Shown in pieces: positions 1 through 4,551 of a DNA stretch of 5,985 nucleotides (within the stretch, counting starts at the first letter, position 1; every line of letters begins with the position of its first letter). The notes beneath the pieces were generated by a model, which ran no database searches, was not told the origin of the DNA, and saw only the letters and a list, made by a program, of their open reading frames with translations. Source of the stretch: an uncultured Opitutia bacterium (GTDB lineage: Bacteria; Verrucomicrobiota; Verrucomicrobiia; Opitutales; UBA953); the NCBI GenBank assembly GCA_903910245.1, contig CAIVYX010000321.1, forward strand, positions 1-5,985. Reading direction: 5' to 3'. The position numbers and the translations under genes were made by a program.

Positions 1-128
1 GCGAGATCAAATTCAGACTTGAATTTTCAAGCGCGTGTACAGATCATGAATGCATCATTGATGAATATATATATACTACATGACACCAAATGTTTCTCGC
101 TTCGATTCACCACGAGTTCAAAGACCAA
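1..128. other. AT-rich segment of foreign character fused to fabH
   Basis: The first 120 bases hold 45 G or C (37.5%), against well over 60% in the rest. They contain an alternating AT run around 65-75 and encode an Ile/Asn/Thr/Lys-rich stretch with no resemblance to the FabH N-terminus. FabH homology begins just after this segment, inside the palindrome at 129-151. I recognise no gene, transposase or terminal repeat in it. It may be a chimeric contig end, the edge of an inserted element, or a genuine rearrangement. Confidence 0.7.
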
Positions 129-1083
129 ACAGTTCGGCAATGCCGAACTGTCCAAGATGGTGGACACCTCCGACGAGTGGATCAAGACCCGCTCCGGCAT
201 CGCCGAACGCCGCATCGCCGCTCCCGGCGAGAACCCTTCAGACATGGGCGCCAAGGCCGCCGCCAAGGCCCTTGAACGTGCCGGCCTGACCCCCGCCGAC
301 GTCGACCTGCTCATCGTCGCCACCATGACGCCGGACGTTCCCTTCCCGTCCACGGCCTGCCTCCTTCAGGCCAAGCTCGGCCTCCGCCGTGACATCCCTT
401 GCTTCGACGTCTCCGCCGCCTGCTCCGGCTTCGTCTATGCCCTCCAGGTCGCTAAGGACATGATGCGTTCGGGCGCCTATCGCCGCACCCTCGTCGTGGG
501 CTCCGAGAAACTTTCCAGCGTCGTGGATTGGTCGGACCGAACGACCTGCGTACTCTTCGGTGATGGCGCTGGTGCCGTCCTGCTCGAGACCACCCTGGAA
601 AAGAATGTTGGCTTGCTCGGCAACCTCCTCGGCGCCGACGGCAATAACGCCGAGCTCCTGCATTGTATCGGTGGAGGCTCCGCCGCCCCCGCGACCGCCG
701 ACTCTCTGCGCGACGGCAAGCATTTCCTGCGGATGAACGGCAAGGAAGTCTTCCGCCACGCCGTGCGCGTGATGGCGGAATCCTGCGAGCGCGTCCTCAC
801 CCAGTGCGATGTGACGTCGGCGCAGGTTGCGTGGTTCATCCCGCACCAAGCGAACAGCCGCATCCTGGAGGCCGTCGCGAGCCAGCTCAACGTGGGTATG
901 GACCGCTTCCCCTCGAACCTCGAGCGCTACGGTAACACGTCCGCGGCCTCAATTCCCCTTGCGCTTGAAGAAGCCTGGACCGACGGCAAAATCAAGCATG
1001 GCGACCTCGTCCTCATCGTCGCCTTCGGCTCCGGTCTCACCTGGGGCGCAACCCTTCTCCGCTGGCATGAACCACCTCGCTAA
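1..1083 (+). CDS. fabH: Beta-ketoacyl-ACP synthase III (FabH), N-terminus replaced; open to the left edge
   Basis: FabH condenses acetyl-CoA with malonyl-ACP to start type II fatty-acid synthesis in the cytoplasm. Counting residues from base 1, the body is canonical. NAELSKMVDTSDEWI begins at residue 47, and the catalytic triad is Cys141 (SAACSGF), His282 (PHQAN) and Asn312 (GNTSAAS). The GDGAGA loop is at 187-192, and the C-terminus ends in AFGSGLTWGATLLRW. The Cys-to-His and His-to-Asn spacings fit the family. The N-terminus does not: FabH normally opens with a short strand and a GTGSYxP loop about 18 residues before NAEL. Here those residues are replaced by unrelated, AT-rich coding sequence. 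The frame is open to base 1, with a possible TTG at 19 and ATGs at 46 and 61, none with a clear ribosome binding site, so the true start cannot be decided. The 3' end overlaps the next gene by 17 bases. Identity is secure; whether this copy is intact is doubtful. Confidence 0.9.
   Translation, partial: ARSNSDLNFQARVQIMNASLMNIYILHDTKCFSLRFTTSSKTKQFGNAELSKMVDTSDEWIKTRSGIAERRIAAPGENPSDMGAKAAAKALERAGLTPADVDLLIVATMTPDVPFPSTACLLQAKLGLRRDIPCFDVSAACSGFVYALQVAKDMMRSGAYRRTLVVGSEKLSSVVDWSDRTTCVLFGDGAGAVLLETTLEKNVGLLGNLLGADGNNAELLHCIGGGSAAPATADSLRDGKHFLRMNGKEVFRHAVRVMAESCERVLTQCDVTSAQVAWFIPHQANSRILEAVASQLNVGMDRFPSNLERYGNTSAASIPLALEEAWTDGKIKHGDLVLIVAFGSGLTWGATLLRWHEPPR
18..31. repeat. Short inverted repeat, 6-base arms
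   Basis: CTTGAA (18-23) and TTCAAG (26-31) form a perfect inverted repeat with a TT spacer, inside the AT-rich left end. It is short enough to arise by chance. It is listed because it sits in the atypical segment, and no function is claimed. Confidence 0.35.
129..151. repeat. Near-perfect palindrome at the fabH homology junction
   Basis: ACAGTTCGGCA (129-139) and TGCCGAACTGT (141-151) are exact reverse complements around a single central A at 140. The right arm encodes the first conserved FabH residues (AEL); the left arm is the last part of the non-FabH sequence. No T-run follows, so it does not look like an intrinsic terminator. An 11-base perfect arm placed exactly at the composition break is unlikely by chance. 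It may be a scar of a rearrangement, a fold-back or chimera artefact, or an operator-like site. Confidence 0.8.
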
Positions 1084-2188
1084 AACCCTCCTCGCCGTCG
1101 CGCTCCTGCTCGGCCCCATCGCCCAAGCGGAATACGAACACTTTGAGGGCTCGTGGCGCCTCAAGCCTGGCTCGACGAACGACGTCACCCCCACTTCCCG
1201 CCTGACCGTCGTGCTGCTCGCGATGAGCCACGCGGCCCAGACCGCCGCAGGCGGCGACGAGGGCGGAGCCATCAAGGAATGGTCCGTCATCGGCGAAGCC
1301 AACGCCGGCACCGAAGCCGAGGCCGTCTCCATCCTCGAGCGCGCCCGCCTGCATGCCGCACGCCATGAATTCGAGACCGCCACCGAACTGATCGACGACC
1401 TCTACGCGCGCCACTCGAGCTTCGCCAATTTCGGCGAAGCCGTGAAGCTGCAGTTCGAGATTGCGAACCGTCTCGCCGCTGGCGAACGCCGCAAGCTAGG
1501 TGGCTGGTTTCCGTGGTTCCGGGACCCCCAAGGAGCGGTTGCCCTTTGGCAGAAGACCCTTCGCCTCGCGCCCAATGGCCCTTACGCCGACGAGTGCCTC
1601 ATCCGCACCGCCCGCCTAGGTCTGGAGGGCGGTAATGATGCCAAGACGATCGAAGCGCTCGAACGTCTCGTCAGCGATTACCCCACCTCCAAGTTCGCCG
1701 TCGAAGGTCTCGAGATGCTCGCCACGATGCGCTCCAAGGAATCACTCGGACCGGCCTGGGACCAAGCTACCACCATCGAAGCCGCCGACCACTGGCGCAC
1801 GCTGGCCGACCAGTTCCCCAACGACCCGCGCGCCAAGCAGGCCATCGAACAGATCGCCCTTCTGCGCGACCGCGCCGCCCGCGCCCGTCTGAATCTCGCT
1901 AAGTTCTACTTCTTCGACCGCAATAATCCGGAAGCCGCCAAGCTGATGGCCAACGCTTGCCGCAACATCGCGCCGGAATCGGCCGCCTCCACAGAAGCCG
2001 AAGAACTCCTCGCCCGCATCCAGAAGGATCCGAATCCCCCGAAGAGTTTCGCCGATCGATTGCTCGGTACCGTTCCGCGTCCGCGCCCCGCCGCTGAAGC
2101 CAAACCGCAGGCCGTCGGCGGAGACCTCGATACGCTCGGCTTCAAGAAGGAGGAGCCGAAGCCCGCCACGGGAGGAGACCGTCGATGA
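1067..2188 (+). CDS. BamD-like TPR protein of outer-membrane assembly (exported)
   Basis: This 373-residue protein most resembles the BamD/YfiO family, the TPR component of the BAM complex that inserts beta-barrel proteins into the outer membrane. Residues 1-21 form a signal peptide: Lys6, a Leu/Ala/Val core at 8-16, and an AQA|E cleavage site. Helical TPR-like repeats fill about 84-335, with motifs such as AVALWQKTLRLAPNGPYADE, LERLVSDYPTSKFAVEGLE and WRTLADQFPNDPRAKQAIEQ. WFPWFR at 147-152 sits between repeats, as I recall in BamD-like proteins of Opitutae. The tail (about 340-373) is Pro/Lys/Glu-rich and low complexity. Unlike classical BamD there is no lipobox cysteine. The ATG at 1067 was chosen because it begins the signal peptide; the frame runs open further upstream only as a shadow of fabH. 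It overlaps fabH by 17 bases without a clear ribosome binding site, suggesting translational coupling. A generic periplasmic TPR protein is the alternative, but lptE next door supports envelope assembly. Confidence 0.75.
   Translation: MNHLAKTLLAVALLLGPIAQAEYEHFEGSWRLKPGSTNDVTPTSRLTVVLLAMSHAAQTAAGGDEGGAIKEWSVIGEANAGTEAEAVSILERARLHAARHEFETATELIDDLYARHSSFANFGEAVKLQFEIANRLAAGERRKLGGWFPWFRDPQGAVALWQKTLRLAPNGPYADECLIRTARLGLEGGNDAKTIEALERLVSDYPTSKFAVEGLEMLATMRSKESLGPAWDQATTIEAADHWRTLADQFPNDPRAKQAIEQIALLRDRAARARLNLAKFYFFDRNNPEAAKLMANACRNIAPESAASTEAEELLARIQKDPNPPKSFADRLLGTVPRPRPAAEAKPQAVGGDLDTLGFKKEEPKPATGGDRR
2171..2176 (+). promoter_or_regulatory. Strong Shine-Dalgarno site for lptE
   Basis: GGAGGA lies 8 bases before the ATG at 2185, inside the last codons of the BamD-like gene. 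It is the only textbook ribosome binding site in the window and fixes the lptE start. The other genes here lack one, so lptE may be translated more independently than its neighbours. Confidence 0.8.
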
Positions 2189-2670
2189 AGCGCCTCCTCG
2201 CGCTGATCGCGGCCTCCCTGCTCGTCGGTTGCTCCGCCTACCACCTCGGCGGACCCAAGCCCGCTTTCCGTATCATCGAAGTCGCGCCGATCCGTAATTC
2301 CACGGCGCGTACGGGCACCCACGCTGTGCTGCACGGTAAGATTGTCGAAGCCCTCGCGGGCGATCCTCGCGTGAAGGTTGGCCCCGGCGAAGCCCGCCTT
2401 GAGACCGAAGTCACGCGGTATCAGCGCGACGGTTTCACCACCAAGACCGGCGACGCATACGCCTTTACGAGCTACCGCGTAAGCGTCGAGGTGCGCTGCA
2501 CCTTGACGACCGACGGCGGTAAGCGCGTGCTCTTCAAGGACCGTCTCTTCCGCTCCATCGCGACGCTGCAGGTCTCCGGCGATCCCGCCGCCGAGGAACT
2601 CAGCCTCGGGCCGACGCTCTTCGGCGACATTGCCTCGCAGATTCGCGAAGCCGCCACCACCGCCTGGTAA
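2185..2670 (+). CDS. lptE: LptE-type LPS-assembly lipoprotein
   Basis: This 161-residue lipoprotein has a signal sequence MKRLLALIAASLLVGC and a lipobox L-V-G-C with the acylated cysteine at 16. Serine at +2 is compatible with outer-membrane sorting. The mature start CSAYHLGG matches the C-x-Y-x-L-G opening typical of LptE family proteins. A compact mixed alpha/beta domain follows, with alternating strands such as RLETEVTRYQRDGF and SYRVSVEVRCTLTTDGGKRVLF. LptE plugs the LptD barrel and helps place lipopolysaccharide in the outer leaflet, so the gene implies an LPS-bearing diderm. The ATG overlaps the preceding TGA (ATGA, 2185-2188), and rpe starts 2 bases after its stop. LptE sequences diverge strongly, so the call rests on lipobox, size, start motif and position beside a BamD-like gene. 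Another small outer-membrane lipoprotein is possible but less likely. Confidence 0.75.
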   Translation: MKRLLALIAASLLVGCSAYHLGGPKPAFRIIEVAPIRNSTARTGTHAVLHGKIVEALAGDPRVKVGPGEARLETEVTRYQRDGFTTKTGDAYAFTSYRVSVEVRCTLTTDGGKRVLFKDRLFRSIATLQVSGDPAAEELSLGPTLFGDIASQIREAATTAW

Positions 2671-2672
2671 GC

Positions 2673-3323
2673 ATGAATCCCGCCGTCGTCGCCCCCTCCC
2701 TACTCGCCGCGAACCACGGCGCGTTCGCGCAGGGCGTCCGTTCGGTGGAGGAAGCCGGCCTGACCTGGCTGCACGTCGATATCATGGACGGGCACTTCGT
2801 GCCCAACATCAGTTTCGGCCCGCAGGTCGTCGCCGACCTACGTCCGCTGACGAAGTTGCACTTCGACGTGCACCTGATGCTCAGCCATCCTGACCGCTAC
2901 GTCGAGGCCTTCGCCCAGGCTGGCGCCGAACGCCTCACGGTGCATGTCGAGGCCGACCACGACGTCGCCAAGACTATTGCCGCAATCAAGTCCGCGGGAC
3001 TTTCCGCTGGCATCGCGATGAATCCTGACGCCGACCCGCGCCGCCTTCTTCCCTACCTCGACTCCGTCGACCTCGTGCTCTGCATGACGGTCTTCCCCGG
3101 CTTCGGCGGACAGTCATTCATCCCTTCCGTCCTCGACAGCATCCGCTTCCTGTCCGCTGAACGCGCCAAGCGCGGCGCGAGCTTCCGCCTCGAGGTCGAC
3201 GGAGGCATCAACATCGAGACCGGCCGGCGCTGCCGCGAAGCGGGCGCGGACACTTTCGTCGCGGGCACGGCCTTCTTCAAGGCGCCGGACCGCAAGGCCT
3301 TCGCGGCCGCGCTGACAGCCTAA
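2673..3323 (+). CDS. rpe: Ribulose-phosphate 3-epimerase
   Basis: Rpe interconverts D-ribulose 5-phosphate and D-xylulose 5-phosphate in the pentose phosphate (or Calvin) pathway, using a TIM barrel and a divalent metal. The 216 residues are full length. All four metal/catalytic positions fall at the usual places: His34 and Asp36 (LHVDIMDGHFVPN), His67 (FDVHLM) and Asp176 (EVDGGI). APSLLAAN opens strand 1, PGFGGQSF at 142-149 is the phosphate-side loop, and FVAGTAFF at about 196-203 is the second phosphate-binding segment. Phe141 stands before PGFGGQ, where many Rpe proteins have Asn or Glu. Allulose-6-phosphate epimerases share the fold, but the overall match is to Rpe. The ATG follows the lptE stop by 2 bases with no ribosome binding site, suggesting coupling. 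Its TAA overlaps the rlmN stop on the other strand, leaving no space for a terminator between them. Confidence 0.95.
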   Translation: MNPAVVAPSLLAANHGAFAQGVRSVEEAGLTWLHVDIMDGHFVPNISFGPQVVADLRPLTKLHFDVHLMLSHPDRYVEAFAQAGAERLTVHVEADHDVAKTIAAIKSAGLSAGIAMNPDADPRRLLPYLDSVDLVLCMTVFPGFGGQSFIPSVLDSIRFLSAERAKRGASFRLEVDGGINIETGRRCREAGADTFVAGTAFFKAPDRKAFAAALTA

Positions 3324-4483
3324 GCCGCCGCGGGCGGAGGGGTTGCGTTCTGTGCCTTCTCCGTCTGGAGGCGGAGCTGACCGCAGGCCGCGTCGATGTC
3401 GTGCCCCTTCTCGCGACGGAGCGTCGCCGTCACGCCGAGCGCGCGGAGTTCCTTCACGAAGCGGTCTTGGCGCGTCAAGGATGGGCGCACCCACGGCAGG
3501 CCTTCGACCTTGTTATACGGGATGAGATTCACGTGTGCGTGCAATTCCCGGGCGATCACGGCGAGTTTCTTGGCCTGCTCGAGCGAGTCGTTGATGTCTT
3601 CAATCAGGATGAATTCCAAGGTCAGCATTCGGCCATGCTTGCGGGCGAAGGCCTTCGCCGCGGGGATAAGTTCCTCGAGCGGGAACTTCTTGTTCACCGG
3701 CATGATCAGGTTGCGGACCTCGTTAGTCGCACCGTGCAGACTGATGGCGAGGCGGAAGCCCAGCGGCTCCTCGGCGAGCTTGAGGATTTTGGGGACCACG
3801 CCCGAAGTAGAGATCGTGACACGCCGGGCGCCGAAACCAAAACCCCAGGGCGCGTTCACGATGCGGAGGGCGGACATCAGGTTCTCGTAGTTGGCCAGCG
3901 GCTCGCCCATGCCCATGACGACGATATTGTCGAAAGACGCCAGCCCTTCGGCGGCGCGGGCGGGGTCCGTCTTATCCTCAATGCGGCAGACTTGGACGAG
4001 CTGGGAGACGATTTCGCCGATCGAAAGGTCGCGCTTCCAGCCATCGAGGCCCGAAGCGCAGAATTTGCACCCATAGGCGCAGCCGACCTGGGTCGAGATG
4101 CAGATCGTCCGGCGGGACTTCTCTTGCCCCACCCCCTCCATCGGGGCCCGGATAATGACGGTCTCGATGAGGGAACCGTCCCGGAGGCGCTGAAGGATTT
4201 TCTGGGTGACGTCCGAGGAGGCCTTTCGCTGGACCAGACCGGTCGCCTCGAAATCATAATTGGCCGAAAGCCAGGTCCGGAGGTTGGCTGGAAGGTTGGT
4301 CATCGCCTCCGGGGTCTCGGCTCGGCGGGGGTAGAGCCATTCGAAGACCTGACCGGCCCGGTAGCGAGGATGGCCGTCCGCGACTAATCTCTCGCCGAGG
4401 GTCTCGGGAGTTTCGCCGTGGATTGATGGTTTTTCGGGCTTAAAGGCCATGTGGGATGCAGGCCGGGAGGGCTGTTGAGGCAT
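3320..4483 (-). CDS. rlmN: 23S rRNA (adenine-2503-C2)/tRNA methyltransferase, radical SAM
   Basis: RlmN methylates C2 of A2503 in 23S rRNA, and of A37 in some tRNAs, by radical SAM chemistry through a methyl-cysteine. With the start at 4483 the protein has 387 residues. An N-terminal helical domain (about 25-90, with RAGQVFEWLY) is followed by the [4Fe-4S] motif CAYGCKFC (Cys135, 139, 142). Cys128 lies seven residues earlier in ICISTQVGC. GMGEPLANYENL follows, then ISTSGVVP and ISLHGATNEVRNLIMPVNKKFP. The catalytic Cys367 is in HDIDAACGQLRL, so all key residues are present. A short PPPAAA tail ends the protein. The frame extends back to an ATG at 4624, but that start lies inside the divergent gene and upstream of the likely promoter. 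ATG 4483 or ATG 4450 (MAFKPEKPS) are realistic; neither has a good Shine-Dalgarno site, and I kept the longer. RlmN rather than Cfr, by the HDIDAACGQL ending and the chromosomal setting. Confidence 0.95.
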   Translation of the reverse strand: MPQQPSRPASHMAFKPEKPSIHGETPETLGERLVADGHPRYRAGQVFEWLYPRRAETPEAMTNLPANLRTWLSANYDFEATGLVQRKASSDVTQKILQRLRDGSLIETVIIRAPMEGVGQEKSRRTICISTQVGCAYGCKFCASGLDGWKRDLSIGEIVSQLVQVCRIEDKTDPARAAEGLASFDNIVVMGMGEPLANYENLMSALRIVNAPWGFGFGARRVTISTSGVVPKILKLAEEPLGFRLAISLHGATNEVRNLIMPVNKKFPLEELIPAAKAFARKHGRMLTLEFILIEDINDSLEQAKKLAVIARELHAHVNLIPYNKVEGLPWVRPSLTRQDRFVKELRALGVTATLRREKGHDIDAACGQLRLQTEKAQNATPPPAAA

Positions 4484-4523
4484 AGACCCCAAAGCCCCCC
4501 GCCTTCCTGCTTGCAAGTGAGAA

Positions 4524-4551
4524 TTATTACCCCCAAAACCCATTTTTGCAA
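4524..4551 (-). promoter_or_regulatory. Putative sigma70-type promoter for rlmN
   Basis: On the - strand, TTGCAA (4551-4546) and TAATAA (4529-4524) are separated by 16 bases, a plausible -35/-10 pair. Transcription would begin near 4517, giving a leader of about 33 bases to ATG 4483. The region is visibly AT-richer than the flanking genes. The -35 box includes the first base of the divergent start codon at 4551. Inferred from sequence alone. Confidence 0.5.

Noticed and set aside
1..128. Left end as an insertion-sequence terminus
   Set aside because: No transposase fragment, target duplication or matching terminal repeat is visible, and the other end is outside the window; it is kept only as one possible reading of the junction.
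238..849. 203-codon open frame on the - strand opposite fabH
   Set aside because: Antisense to well-conserved FabH; the Gly/Ala/His-rich translation is typical of reverse-strand shadows in high-GC genes.
827..1066. N-terminal extension of the BamD-like frame into fabH
   Set aside because: The extension is a Ser/Arg/Pro-rich shadow of fabH codons. The signal peptide begins at ATG 1067, so the gene starts there.
3325..3337. CCGCC-GCG-GGCGG hairpin just after the rpe stop as a terminator
   Set aside because: The stem is only 5 base pairs and no T-run follows on either strand. It encodes the repetitive PPPAAA tail of RlmN, which explains the symmetry.
3401..4387. 328-codon open frame on the + strand opposite rlmN
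   Set aside because: It is fully antisense to a convincing RlmN. Its Asp/Gly/Arg/His-rich translation has no recognisable fold or motif and reads as a GC-rich shadow frame.
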